Below are positions 38,135 to 50,625 of a stretch of DNA of 64,000 nucleotides, piece after piece (position 1 is the first letter of the stretch; every line of letters starts with the position of its first letter). The notes beneath the pieces are model-generated. The model saw nothing but the letters and a program-made list of their open reading frames with translations. It did not search any database and was not told the DNA's origin. The stretch covers positions 8,122,001-8,186,000 of the forward strand of contig OW051472.1 of NCBI GenBank assembly GCA_932521025.1, written 5' to 3'. Source of the DNA: Oscheius onirici. Taxonomy: Eukaryota > Nematoda > Chromadorea > Rhabditida > Rhabditidae. A program made the position numbers and the translations under genes.

Positions 38135-39383
38135 CTAGTCGTCCTTCGTCTTCTTGCCCCTGACGTTGACCTTGACCTTCTTGAGCAGCTGCTGGTAGGC
38201 TGTCAGGAAGCTGTCGTATCGCCCAGCCCTACTGATGACCTTCTCATCCACGCAGAGCTCGAGGACTCCGAGGTAGAGGAAGATGAATTGAGCCGACGAC
38301 TGTATAGCATGGTATCTCATCTGGCGAAGGTCCTTCATCACCTGGGCCATATCCATCTGCTCGCCTTCTTTCTGGATCCTCTGATAGGCCAGGTCGATTC
38401 CAATCAGCGTACAGGTCCTTCCGATGCCGGCAGAACAGTGCACAGTAATAGGATAGACACCGCCAGCCAGTTTCCGAGCCATCTTGAGCATGCCGACGGA
38501 AGGTGCAGGGTTCTCCGGACCGAAATGGTCGGTCCAGGTGTCATAGATGAAGTGATGTACCTCGAGAGCCTTCTCATCGCCCTTCTCGACCGTCAGGACA
38601 CTGTACTTGACCTCAGGATAGGGCTCTCCTTCGTTCGACTTCTTCGTCACCTTGTAGAGACCAAACGTCTCCGAGTCCATGACCTTGTTCGGGTAGTAGC
38701 GTGCACATTTGGAGGTTGCGTTGTTGTCTTCCAAGGCAGTCAGCATCATGATCACGTTCGATTTCTCCGTGAAGATCATGTGCCAGAAGTCCTCGATAGT
38801 GGAGTTCAGAGGGCCCTGGGTGCTGATGTATTTCTGACCGTCTGGCATAGGGACCCAGGAGCCATGAATGTAGTCGTTGTCCTCTTGGCGTTCCTTGAGG
38901 ATGACACGAGTAGCATCGAGGCACATGATGTCATCGTACCTGAACCTCTTGAATTGTTTCCCAAGACAGCGAGGTAGTTCTACTTTCTTTGCCACCAAAG
39001 ACAAGGTGTTTCCTACCCAAACTGCCCCAGTTCCCAAAGTCCTACCTGTTTTTCGGCTCGTTCTTCTCCCACTGGACCATGGTTTTCCTCTCGGGTGTCC
39101 ACAACTTGTTTCGGACGAATTCCCTGATGATGTCCTCTCGAATGCTGAGAGACAGCACCTTCTCGCACCATCGCTGCTTCGGAGACATCATCTGGACGCT
39201 TTTCGGGGCCTTCTCGTCTTCCGACTGCTTCTTTCTAGGCTCGGCGCGCGGGGCGATCGGTTCCTCCACCATGTGGCTCTCCGTCAGAAACGTCGTCTTC
39301 TTCTTCGTCGTCTTCCTTGCCTGGTGGCGATTCTTCACGTCAGCCGTCGTCCTTCTCTTCTTCGGGTCCTGCTGCTTCGACAT
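38135..39383 (-). CDS. Nematode-type cytosolic protein tyrosine phosphatase
   Basis: Exons 39383-39046 and 38939-38135 encode 380 residues. A lysine-rich N-terminal tail (KKRRTTADVKNRHQARKTTK) is followed by one complete PTP domain: YDDIMCLDATRVILK, NDYIHGSW, KYISTQGPL, the acid loop YDTWTDHF (WTD instead of the usual WPD, Asp kept), the P-loop VHCSAGIGRT and the Q-loop MRYHAIQSSAQF. All catalytic residues are present, so it should hydrolyse phosphotyrosine. The layout, basic tail plus short PTP domain, matches the expanded nematode PTPs often expressed in sperm; expression is inference. The coding sequence is visibly more GC-rich than its neighbours. The first exon joins at AACAG|GTACG, so the apparent ORF start at 39037 is intron. 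Confidence 0.93.
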
Positions 39384-40104
39384 CCTTCCGAGGCGACTCC
39401 ACTCTTGATTGACTTCTGTCCGAATCGTTGTCCTACGGTAATTCTTAATCCCTTTTCAGTTATAAACTTTGTAAATAAAAAAGAAAACCTATATATTGTT
39501 TTTGTAAGTCCTTGATTGTGAGAAGAGTTCGAGGAATCAGATTTGGCAGATTGTGACAAGTCTTAACTAAATTCTAGAGTAACACCGGACAAAACAGTTT
39601 TCAGAGTCTCTGATAATAAAAGGTCGTCTACAACGTTCGCTTAATATAAAGGAAAAATAAAACTTTATTCAGACTACCCAATTCTCTACAAAAAAATGCG
39701 AGAAAAGTGTATAGGTAGTCTCGACAGCCTGCGGCAATTATTCGGAGAAGCCGGTCAGTTAGCACATCGAAGGCAGTTTGCGGTAACTCGCCAAGGATAT
39801 CATTTCCGATCGTTTGAACGGCTCCAGATCGTATCTGTTCGGGGTTTCAAGCGGGCCTTTTTCGTCCGCATCTTTGACACCTTTCCGAAGGAGACAAGAT
39901 TACATCTTCGACGCCCTTTGACCAGTTGCAGAGTAGTCCTTTTGCGAGTAATCAGTTGAAGAATTCGGCATCAACTTTGACTGCTGACCCACTTTGATAC
40001 GGCACACTTGACGGCCTTTTCATCACGGCGCTAACTGTCTTGCGGCCCTGGCTGTTTTTGAGTCTTACCTTGACATTGAACCATCTTTCAGGACACTGTC
40101 TGGG
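39384..40104. other. Stretch with a minus-strand poly(A) signal but no resolved gene
   Basis: TTTATT at 39663-39668 is an AATAAA on the minus strand, and the minus strand just above it has short basic ORFs (for example a Lys/Arg-rich frame with KMRTKKARLKPRTD). A small minus-strand gene may exist here, but I could not build a consistent exon chain. Confidence 0.35.
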
Positions 40105-43100
40105 ATGCGCCTGGCGCTTCTTCTCCTCCTTCTGGGAGTTACTGTACATTCGGCCAGTCTACTCAGCAAGACTGTCAATGCTGATGGATCCAAGGGTGAG
40201 TCTTTCGTTTGTAGTCAGTTGTGATCATGTCATTTCTGTCGAGGAAACTGTCCGGGAATCTTTTCGGAGAGTTGTCACAGTCCGAGCTCTTTTGCTCATA
40301 CTTTTGAACTTTTGCTAAAGGATCTAATAGAATTAATCTTCAAATTTATTCCATCTTGTCCACAGACTCCCAAAATATATGAGGTCTGTTGAAAAAGAGT
40401 GTCTCGCTCTATTAGCCAGATCCTTCGACATTTTCACTTCATTCAAAAGAACTGCATAAAATGGGATAACTGCATATTGAACACGGTCACAGAAATGACT
40501 CTAATTGCGGATCTCGATGTCCTTTACCTTGTAATTGAAAATGATGTTCACAGTGGCGGGAAAAGTGCGCGAGTCAAGGTGACCGAGAGACTGGTGACCC
40601 CCAAGTAGCCTGGCACCGTTTATCAGCAAACTCGATCACAATACAAATTTCAGCCTTCCACATTGTGAAGAAGATCAAACAGAATACCTGTGACTGTCGC
40701 TGTCAATGTGTTCCCGAAGGTCAGCCTCTTCCCAAAGCCACATCCGCCGAAAATAACGAGGTTGACATCCATCCAGCTCCTGATCCGAATCCCAGCAGAG
40801 AATCGTTGGTCAAAGATCTTGAGAAGACTACCGTAAGCAAGAGTTTCAATGAGAAATGGGTGACTTTTAGGTGCCTTCTTCTTCGACCACCGAACACAAT
40901 AAAATCGAGCATGAGCTGTCCAAGGCTGTAACAACAGCACTCCCAACAACAGAAGCTCCCATAACGACAACCACTGAGGTTTTTTAACTTCTTTTTAAAC
41001 TGACACAACTTTTCAATTTCAGCCGAGCAAGGTAGAAGAAGAACTTCGCGAACTGGCTGCGCTCCGAAAACAGAAAATGGAGTTGGAGGAGAAGATGAGA
41101 AAGGTGGGAAATGGCTCGAATAGTTTTGACAAGAGTCTTTCAGGAAGCTGAAGCTAGAGCCTTAGCCTACCGGAACAAGGTCGAAGAGCTGCAGTGGGAG
41201 TTGGAGGAACAGAAGAGAAGGCTACAGGAAGCAGTAATGGCCAGTACTACTACTGAAAAGCCCACAACCAAAGCCGAACCAACATCAGTAACTGTTCCGG
41301 AAGTAGTCACTACTGAAGTGGTACCTACTACTACTTTAATGACAGAAGCCGACACAGAGTCGACTACGACTTCTGAAAAAACATTCCCAACTTTGGTAGC
41401 AGAGCCATCCACTACTCCTCCTGTCGCCAGTTCCATCGATTTGGCTGTGACGGAAAAGCCGACACAGCAAAGACATCATCTTGCCAAGACGTTCCATTCC
41501 AGCGAAAAAGAAATTCCCCCGGTTGTGATCGAGATCGTGAGGACGACGGTAGCGGAGAAAGTGAAGACAACTTCTGGAACCACCAGTACGGAGCTGCCTA
41601 CAGAAGGAGTTACTGAAGAGGTCACAACGCCAGGATTGAGGACAACTGTCGCTGAGATTGTGAAGGAGAGTTCAACAACCGAAGCAGAGTCTACAAAAAC
41701 GACAGAACTTGTGCCCGATTCGGATCTGACTAAAACTTTCCCGACGACCACTTCTGAGAAGATTGTGGAATCAACTACGACTGAAGCGTTGACAACAAAG
41801 AAGGGAACATTCAAATCGGTGGGTTATTTTAAAAAATCGTATAAACCGAACTTTCAGGTTCTTCCGCAACGATGGAAGAATCTCGTGGAGAGGCTGAAGC
41901 ACAAGCTGGAGGCTCTGAAGAACAAGAACGAAACTGTTGGAGATGGGCTCAGTTTTGAGGAGACGACGACGAAAAAGATTGAAGTTGTGAAATCTACCGA
42001 AAAGACTACAGAGGAACCGACCACGACTACTGTGACAACGACAAAGGCACCGACGACAAAGAAAACAACAGTGAAGCCGAAAACAACGACTCCGAAGAAG
42101 ACCACAGTGAAAGCTACCACAAAAACTTCAACTGAGCCAAGCACTTCTTCTACGACTACAGAGTCAAAAACAATTCTTCCGAAAAAGGTAGAGACTGCAA
42201 CGCCAGAGTCAGTCACTGAAACCACTGCCGAAAAAACCGAATCAACGACGACTGAAACGTTCATTTCAACAGAGACGACTACAACAGCCTCGATATCCAG
42301 TATGGCTTTGACTGAAAAGAATATTGACAGTGTACCAGAGAAGGCTCTAGCGGACAAGACGACCACTCTCGCTCCATCTACCACAGAGAGCTCGACTCTG
42401 TCAAGCACTATAACTACTGTAACTACTGAAGTTACAACATCGTCTGAACAAGCAGAAGTTCACACAGTGACTGATCTTTTATCTCCCACGACCGTTTTAT
42501 CCTCAACTGAACCAGCAACTACTGTGACCCAGTCAAAGATTTCAGAAAGTACTAGAGCCCTTCCTGTCACGACTGCTGTAGTCACTGAGACGGAAAAACC
42601 TACCACGGAAGTGTCTACGACGGAGAAATCTCAAACAGAAGCTCACACGGCGACTGATCTTGAATCTTCCAAGACCGTTTCATCCTCAACGGAACCAGCA
42701 ACTACTGTGACCCAGGCAAAGATCTCAGAAGGTACTACAGCTCTTCCTGTCACCACTGATGTAGTCAGCGAGAAAACTACCACGGAAGTGTCTACGAAAT
42801 CTCCGTCCGTATCTACAACCGCGACACCGACTACAACTGTTGCTTTTGAGAAAAGTGCAAAGTCTGAAGCAGTCACGACAACACAGAAAACAACATCTGC
42901 TTCTACATCTGAGTCTTCTACTGTAACGACAGCGGCTACTACCGTAGAATCAACTGAACATGGTACTAAAGTCGTCTCGTCAACTACGGAAAGTACTACA
43001 ACAAGACAAGAAACTACTACGGCGAAAATACCTGTCTCTGAGGTGGAGAAGACTGAAGGTACTAGGAAAGCAACCGAGACGACTACGTCTTTACCGACGA

Positions 43101-44531
43101 CTGTGGTGGAAGCTACAGTCAGGACTTCTGAGGCTGCAACAGAACAAACGAGCACAACAACTCCAGTTGTCACTAAGAAAACAACAGTGACGACAACTGA
43201 AACGACTACAGTTCAAACAACACCGAGCACTACGACCGGGGCTGAGATTAGAGCTACTCCAGCAGAAAAAGAGACTACGACGACTGTCCCAGCTACTTCA
43301 AAAAGCACAGAAGAACCAAAGGCTGAGATAACGACTGTGACGAAAACTACAAAGAAACCTTCCCCTACAGCAACAATTACAACCACAGAATCTGTTGAGA
43401 CTACAGACTCTTCTGAGCCAGGATTTGTCACGGCTGGCGGTTTCATAACATCTGGAGATGTGGAAAGACACGGAGAGACGACAACAGAAGCTGTGACTCT
43501 CTCGACAACGACAGAGAAGAAGTCGGCTGCTCTTGCTTTTGCAATTGACAATGCTGCTTCGCAGCTTCATGACAAAGACCTAAAACAACAGAGTTTCTCC
43601 TCGACTGAGGACATTGGTCAAGTGGATCCGTTGACGAGTCTTATCAAGGGAATACTGGGAAAGTTGACGACGAGCACTTCCAGCACAACTACGACCACCA
43701 CTACTACAGAGTTAGTAGAGAATAAATTCATAATTGAAACTGTTCAGAGAACCACAAACAACAGTGACCATGCCTGCCGTGGAAGCTGAGATTGCTCGAC
43801 TGGCAGAATTGAGACACATGCAGGACAGTCAGGATGAGGAGAAGAGGATACGAGCTGAGAGAATTCAAATGGAACAGGTAGACTATTTATTAGGTCAGAA
43901 TATCAATAAACAATAGGAGAAACATTTGAGAGACGAAGAAGAGAGGTCGGAGAGACTGGAGCAGCAGAAGAGATTGAAGGAAGAGGCACTGAAAAGACAC
44001 GAGCAGATTGTGAGACAGTTGGAAGAGTTGAAGGCGGCTGAGAAAAGGAGACAGGAAGAACGAGAAACGACTACAACCACAGAGGTTGTGACAGAAAACA
44101 CGACCGTATTTACGGTTTCTACTCCTTCGTTGAGATACAGACTCCGACCAGCTCAGGTTCGCTGTTTTTCCTCGATTGTAGTCTGGAAAAGTCTTCGTGT
44201 CGTGTCGGGTCCCAGTTTTTTAAATATTTTTTATCACCCTTTTCTTCACTTTGTGCGCAATCAGAAAAACGTGCAGCGTTGCTCCCGACACGAAAAAATC
44301 TACAGTAACGCATCTGTGCAGACTAAATATGATCGCGAAATTGAAAAAAAAGAGAGTCCATTTTAGTGCGCTGCCATCAACAAGTTTACTCGCGTCTTCC
44401 ACATCGAAGATCCGAGTCTGTGGATCAAAGAGAACTGCCAAATCGCCAAGAAGTACTTCCCTCAGGCCAGTTGTACCCAGATCCAGGCTCTTATCGAGTC
44501 CTGTTTCGTCTATCGTTTCCTGGTTCTCTAG
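40105..44531 (+). CDS. Mucin-like Thr/Ser-rich secreted protein with coiled coils
   Basis: Ten exons (40105-40195, 40654-40832, 40871-40978, 41023-41103, 41144-41818, 41858-43710, 43748-43877, 43917-44156, 44265-44315, 44367-44531), about 1,190 residues. Signal peptide MRLALLLLLLGVTVHSAS, a short Cys-rich patch (NTCDCRCQC), a charged coiled coil (LRELAALRKQKMELEEKMRK), then about 800 residues dominated by Thr, Ser, Glu, Lys and Val (TTTEKPTTK, KKTTVKPKTTTPKK), as in heavily O-glycosylated mucins. A second coiled coil (EEERSERLEQQKRLKEEALK) and a terminal Cys-containing domain (WIKENCQIAKKYFPQASC) follow. The segment 41819-41857 is a 39-nt stop-free intron that could also be retained. The joins near 44265-44367 are less certain. 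Family not recognised; likely cuticle, eggshell or extracellular matrix. Confidence 0.8.
42457..42810 (+). repeat. Internal tandem duplication in the mucin-like gene
   Basis: Two adjacent units of about 55 codons share SSTEPATTVTQ(S/A)KISE, ALPVTT and TEVST. Both DNA and protein are still similar, which indicates a recent duplication. Confidence 0.8.
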
Positions 44532-45010
44532 ATCTTTTCTTCTCATTATCTCCCCGTGCTTTACCCGTATTCTACCATTCCACAGTTCTATTACGAGTGA
44601 TTCTTGTCTACATTCCATGTCGTTCAAAAGATAAATTCGATTGATTATGAGAGAACACGAGACGGAAGCAGCAGCAGCAGCTGTTTGGGTTACTGGACAA
44701 CAAAAGAACAATTTTTCTTTTTAAGTCAACAATAACAATTTAACGAAATTTACACATTTCTTTGCTTCTGTTTTAAGGGGAGACATCATAAATAACCGGA
44801 GAGACAAATTAGAAAGAAATCTCACGAGAACACAGTAGAAACGACAACCCGGAAATGTTGATGAGGGCACATGTGGCCTATACCCAGTAGAGCAACCATT
44901 GGAAATGCGCCTGAGTCAGAAAGGGAGGACAGTCGGTGAGAGGCAGTACACAAAAGGCATCTAAACAGTTTTATGAACGCAAAACAGACTATGGGACCTA
45001 CTTTCAAAAT
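44532..45010. other. Intergenic, convergent 3' ends
   Basis: Between the mucin-like gene (+) and the CLK kinase (-). A short GCAGCAGCAGCAG run lies at about 44667. No gene seen. Confidence 0.5.
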
Positions 45011-48000
45011 TCATCGATCTTCTTTGGAATTACTATCCGGCGAGGGAACTGAGTGTCCGTTCTGTTTGGGAGTTGACGGTGTGGCGGGGACAGGAATTCT
45101 TAAACTCGTCTTCAGCATAAGAAGGCAAAGGAAATACCTTTGACTTTCTGGTAGTCGCGAGAAGAAAGCATGCTGAAGAGCGTCGTCCAGTTTGATTCTT
45201 GACGCCGGCTCGTAGTCCAACATGACTTCGATAAGTTCGAACAATTCCACGTGTTCCGGCTCATTGCTGGTCATATACCGCTAAACAGGCGAATTTTTTT
45301 AGAGAATAAAAAAAATCGTACTCTGAGAGGTTTACAATTATCTCTGACATATTGTCCTTCTGGCGACGAGGCGCTCCAGTCGAGCTTTCCATGGTAGAAA
45401 TACTTCGTCTTTGTCTTCTTGGCCATTCGATAGGGAATTGGACCGAGAATTCGTTCCATCATGGCCAAATGTTCTCGGTTTTCGTGGGTCTGGAATAGTG
45501 TGACTCCTTGGTACAGCTCGTAGAGTATGCAGCCAATCGACCAGACGTCGCACGGCTGAGTCCAGCCAAGTTCTAAAGATATATTTTTTAAAGAGGTCTC
45601 AGATTTCATACAAATATGGTTTTTTCAATAAAAAGAGGGATAACCCTTTTAGACTCCGGAATAACACGGAAACGTAGCATACTCAGCAAAGTTTCCTGGC
45701 CTACGTTTGCGTGTTACAATGTTCTCGCGGTAAACTAAATGAGTTACGGTGATCCCCTGCTTTATTGAACAAATCATACTACACAAAAGAAAACGAACCT
45801 AGAATGACCTCCGGTGCTCGGTAATGTCTCGTGGAGACGATCGTTGAATGATGTTCATGATCAAAAGTGGCCGATCCGAGATCGATTAGACGCACCGTGG
45901 CATCTTTCACTTTTTTGTACGGCTAAAATGACTTTTATGAGGAAAAAAGGAGGAAAACTCTCACCTTTCCACGTTTGACTTCTTCAGTTATATATTCGCT
46001 GTCGACAAAAAGGATATTCTCCGGCTTGAGATCGGTATGAGTCAGCTTATTATCGTGAAGAAATTTGACAGAATGGCAGAGCTGATAGGCAATATATCGC
46101 GTTTGTTCTAATGTATAAGGCCGGTAGCTGTTAGCTTTCTATAGAATGGAATTCTTCAAAAATGTTCTGGAAAAAAAACGAACCAAAAAATCGAAGACGC
46201 TCAATCCCATCAGCTCGAAAAGAAGGCAGATATGTCCATAGTAGTCAAAATGTTGGAGAAGTTGAATCACACCGCTGAAAAATACACGTTTTGAGAGACA
46301 CAATGTTAGGACTAGTTTGTTCTCTGAGACATTTTCGTTGCAAAACACATTATCGCAAAAATAACCTACAAAACCCGAAGCCAGCAATTTGAATTTGGCC
46401 GAAACTGAAATTTTAAAGCGATACGGATTTCTAAACGAGTACTTAAAGGAAGCCTTCGGCTATGCCAAAAATGCCAAAACCGCTGCGGGACCAATTGGCA
46501 TTGGTCCCGTCACGATCTTGCATATTTTTCATTTTTTGACGCTTTACACTCGTTTTATCGTTTTCACACTATGTTTAATTGATTCCGCATAAAATTTTAC
46601 ACTAGTTACCGACATCAAAATTGCTGTGCTTAGCAAAGAACAAAATAGAAAGAACAAAAACGCTGTTTTCGCTTTTTCCTTACAGTTTTATTAGATTGTT
46701 GCTTTCGGAATATACTTATCTGATGTAAAATTTGATGCCGAATCGATTAAACATAGTTTGGAAACGAAAAAATGAGTGTAAAACGTCGAAAACGCGAAAA
46801 TAATTTTTTTGTGATGAGATCGCGGTTGGACCCGCTATAATCGTGACGGAACCCGTACAATTGGTCTCGCAGCGATTTTTCGAAGCCGGACACACGCTTT
46901 AAAAAGTTGCCGAACAGACTACAATTAGAAGACTCGAGGTGTCTCTTCAGACACCACAATGATTGATAGTTGGAATAAATCAGTTCGAATCACGGCTATT
47001 ACGAAGCTCTTGGCCCATTGATTATGCGGCCTGTCGCGCTCGATGTTTCTCGGAAAACCATCAGCGTCATTTGTTCACCGCGAGAGGGGACAAACGGCTC
47101 AACAACATCTCCGGGGCAAATTACGTGAAAAAGACTTACTGCTTTCCATGGACATCCTTCTCTTTCAATTTCGCCAAAACTTTAATCTCCAGTTTGGCAG
47201 CGTCTCTGTACTTGCTGACATTTTTGATAATCTTCAGAGCCAACATCTTGCCGTTTTTCTGAAAATTCTATGGATTATTTATAGAAAAAACCTTACATCA
47301 CTGTTGTCCTTCACTTTGACGACCTTTCCAAAAGTTCCTTCTCCTAACGTATCGACAATTTCGACTAAAGAGCGGTACTTTGGGAAAACAGAAAAACGCA
47401 CATTTAGAATTGATCGTATCGCCGGAATGATAGATCAGATGGCCGTCTCGGTCATCTTGAATCACCGGTCTTGGTGTCGTCGACTGATTGGACGTCTCTC
47501 TTACACGGCTCGACTTTTCCTGTTCATTCTGAAAGCAACACAATTAGTAAGGAAAATGAGGTGTTTTGGCCCAGGATCGTTTCGTTTTTCTTTTTTTAAA
47601 GTTTTACTCACTTGTGCGGTCGGCTTGGATCGCCGTGGCTGACCACCGGAAGCAATAATTTTGTCAACTTTAGCAGAAACCGAGGCCGGTAGCTGAAGCT
47701 GAGCTAATAGCCCCGCAGTTGCCGGATTTACTGCTTTTTCTTTCTTTGAAACTTCTTTCGGTTTCTCCTTCTTGTCTTCAGCATTAAAAGCTGCCGCTAC
47801 AGCATTGACAGTCTTTTTGGCTCTTTGTTCGGCTGCTTGATCCGTTCGATCCACGATGTCAACACCTGATTTCGAGACAGCTGTCAGAGGCGCATCTTTC
47901 AACTCGTTTTTTTTTCTCCTTAACGAAAGTTTCTTCTCGATGACCCCGCGTTTGTCATCCCCCTCTGGAACGGCAATAGGGGCAATGCCACTCGTTGAAG

Positions 48001-49944
48001 GGGCGGCAACAGCACATATGGTCGTTCCACTCTTGCTGCCGTAGCTTTTTCGAACAGCTTTCGGAGCAGAAGGTGTTCCTGCTGCACTTGATGACGTCGA
48101 AGGAACAACTCCCTTTCTCGGTTGAACCAGTTCAATTCCGTCACTTTTCCTGACAGTCTCTGGCGTTCGCGGAGCGTCTTTCGCCACAGGAGATGGAGCC
48201 GTCGATTTGATCAATGGTCGACCTTCCACAGGTGGCTTGCTCAAAGAGGCCTGCTTCGTGACAGCCGGTCTTGTTCTTGGCGAAAGGACACTAGTACCTG
48301 GCTGTTCCGTCGAGGGATTTCGTGGCAGGGAAGGAGGCTTCACACTGGCAGAAGGTGTGACTTTTGGCGTAGAGGAGACGCTTCCAGTTGGCGTACTGGG
48401 ACCCGAAGAAGGACTGGGAGCAGATTCCTTGACCGGCACATTCAGAGACATCTTTTCCATGGCATCCGTGACATGAGAAACATCAGAAGGACGAGGCGCG
48501 GGTGCTTTGACAGGCTCGTCAACAGGTTTCGGAACAACAGTATCAAAAGGCTTCCAGAGATCTTTCCAATGGTTGTAGCTCTTGTACAGATGAGGGTCGG
48601 AATTGCAACGTCGAAGACTGGCCAAAAGTTGCGTATTCCGTCGGCGAGAGACATAGTTTTTATACTTTCGTTTCCTCGGAATTACAACAAGTGGCATGCG
48701 CCTCAACGCAAGAGGCTGCTCGCCACTCTTCTTTGGCATTTCCGCGGATTCTGCTACGATAGCTGCGTTCTGTATCTGGGGTCCAGATTCGAGAACGGCA
48801 CGTTGAGGCAGACGATGGGAAATATAATGGCGTCGGGTGGTAAGAGGCGAGGCAGCAGATAATAAACGAGTGCTGCTCTCACGAGAAGTTGAGGGACTAG
48901 GCGGGGGAAAAAGACTGTACCCAACAGGTGGGGCCAGATACGGTTGGAATGGAATACTGGTAGACGGGCCCGCAGAGCAGCAAGCAGGGATGGCAGAGAG
49001 GGAGCTGTAGTCGCCTGGGGGGACAGGCGCGCTCCATCCGCCCACCGCCGAAGCCGACACACTTTACAACTGCGAACCAGAGAGAGGGACCCTGGATTCA
49101 AAACTCGGAGCTCGAGACTTCAGATTTACGAGTCGAAGGGGTTGCACGCGCCGACGATGTAGCAGATGTTCCAGCAGGGCATTATCCGGGCGTTCCCACT
49201 ATTCAGTGGCTGATTGGAAGCATCTCCATGAGTCAATTTTACTTTACACTTCGAGTCCGCTGAGTTGACGTTCCTAATGGACACAAAATGCAGCTATTCG
49301 AAGGATCATCAACCTGACAGCCAGCTTTTAACGTTAATACCTAGTAATTTTTGAGCAAACGATCCTGGGCCCTTGAAAAAGAATACGAACTAACCACCTC
49401 CTTCTCGCGATCCTTTTTCTCTTTCTCTCGTCGTTTTTCTTCCCGTCTTCTGGATGATTCTTCGCGTTCCTTCTGTTTCCGTCGCTCTTCAGAGCGTTTT
49501 CTTTGTCGAGCTCGTTCGGACTCGCTGTGTCTGTGATTCTTCTCGTGGTTCCTCCTGATCGAGCGAGATTTTTCGCGTCGTCTGTAACTGAAAAAGTCAG
49601 AAGGTTGGACAGGTTAGAAGCAATTAGGCATGCAGACGGACAAGGACACATAGAACGAACGGTTACAATAGGACGTATTATTTCGAAAAACAGAATATGT
49701 AATATCTTTTAGATACAGAAAATAAGAAAAATGACTTACTCTCTTTCGTCGCGTTCCCTGTTTCTTCTGCGAGCGCGTTCCTCTCTCGAATCGGCCATAC
49801 TTTTTCGTTTGGCGTATTTTTCTCGAGGAGAGTCGTCATGTCTGTCAAGAAAGTCTTTAGAAAAAATTGGATGGAAATAAACCTGGGCCTTTTGAAGTTG
49901 GACAGCGGATCATCACTCAGCTTACGACGACGTTCATACCCCAT
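45011..49944 (-). CDS. CLK/LAMMER dual-specificity kinase (Doa/MADD-3 type)
   Basis: The kinase exons are 47612 (end of exon 49060-47612), 47528-47402, 47364-47297, 47258-47140, 46274-46184, 46138-45965, 45922-45799, 45572-45322, 45280-45138 and 45098-45011. They show [30 protein letters not shown], the DLG form of DFG ([13 protein letters not shown]), [12 protein letters not shown] and the family signature [15 protein letters not shown] kinases phosphorylate SR splicing factors in the nucleus. A 480-codon Pro/Ser-rich exon (49060-47612) precedes the kinase. Upstream exons 49944-49882, 49841-49740 and 49587-49395 encode an Arg/Glu/Ser-rich stretch ([20 protein letters not shown]) typical of CLK N-termini. 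Their join to the 49060 exon is unresolved: it must enter in phase 2, and I found no clean acceptor. The last intron is 45137-45099. Confidence 0.88.
45661..45771. repeat. Dispersed hairpin repeat, copy 1 (CLK intron 7)
   Basis: AACACGGAAACGTAG at 45664 is inverted against CTACGTTTGCGTGTT at about 45701. The block CCTACGTTTGCGTGTTA...GTTACGGTGAT...ATTGAACA recurs at 56282-56352. Confidence 0.65.
46452..46893. repeat. Large imperfect foldback element in a CLK intron
   Basis: The left arm (46452-46603) and right arm (46721-46893) are inverted: CGCTGCGGGACCAATTGG / CCAATTGTACGGG..., GACGCTTTACACTC / GAGTGTAAAACGTC, and ACTATGTTTAATTGATTC / GAATCGATTAAACATAGT. The arms are about 150 bp with a spacer of about 117 bp. 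It sits in the 865-nt intron 47139-46275. Confidence 0.85.
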
Positions 49945-50625
49945 CTTGAGCAATAAGGTTAAGCTGAAAAACAAAGTTGAGAAAGAAAAAAACAGCAGCG
50001 AACGGAATAATACTACGAGAACGAACGAATTCTTCGAGAAAGGAAGGACCTTGAATAGATTGCCAAGATTTGTTGCGTTTGGGCGAAGACTGGAAAATTG
50101 CCTTCTATTTAGATATTTGTAGTGTAAACATTTTGATATAGACTTTTCATAGAAGAAAGCTATCGAATTGAGAGCGATAAAGCGGTTTCAACATAGGGTT
50201 ATTCAAGGTTTCTGTATTTTGCAAAGAAAAGCACAGCATATGTTTGTTTTCCTTCTGTTTCTGTTTGTATATAATTCAGTGGAAAATAATTTTTTGTATG
50301 TTGCAAAATGAGAAAAAGAGAGAGAATTGGGTAGTTGTGAGAAGACTGAAACGTGCAAGAGAAAATGAACCGACCACGCTACCTTGCGTAGGCGCCAACA
50401 TCGAATTTCCGTCTGATTCTGAGATTTCTCTTTTGGAAATGAAGGAAAAAATCGCTGTATACTTTGGAAATAACTTTTATCATGAAGCACAGACAAAATA
50501 CACCGAAGGAACAAGCTTTTGAACAGCTGAAAAGTGAGAGTCACGGCAAGTAAACTGTATTAGGAAGTGAACAAGTTGGAAACACGCAAAGATACCCATT
50601 TTGAATTGGAAAAGAACTCAAAATA
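49945..50625. other. Intergenic, no gene seen
   Basis: ORFs here (for example 50244-50522, +) are AT-rich with no domain or splice support; the plus ORF at 50567-50824 is antisense to real exons of the next gene. Confidence 0.45.

Noticed and set aside
39952-40149. Minus-strand ORF MYSNSQKEEKKRQAHP..
   Set aside because: Exactly antisense to the signal-peptide exon of the mucin-like gene, and its apparent splice sites do not keep a frame.
41167-43551. Long minus-strand ORFs rich in Val and Ser opposite the mucin-like gene
   Set aside because: They are the reverse reading of the ACN/ACT threonine codons; no introns, start context or domain.
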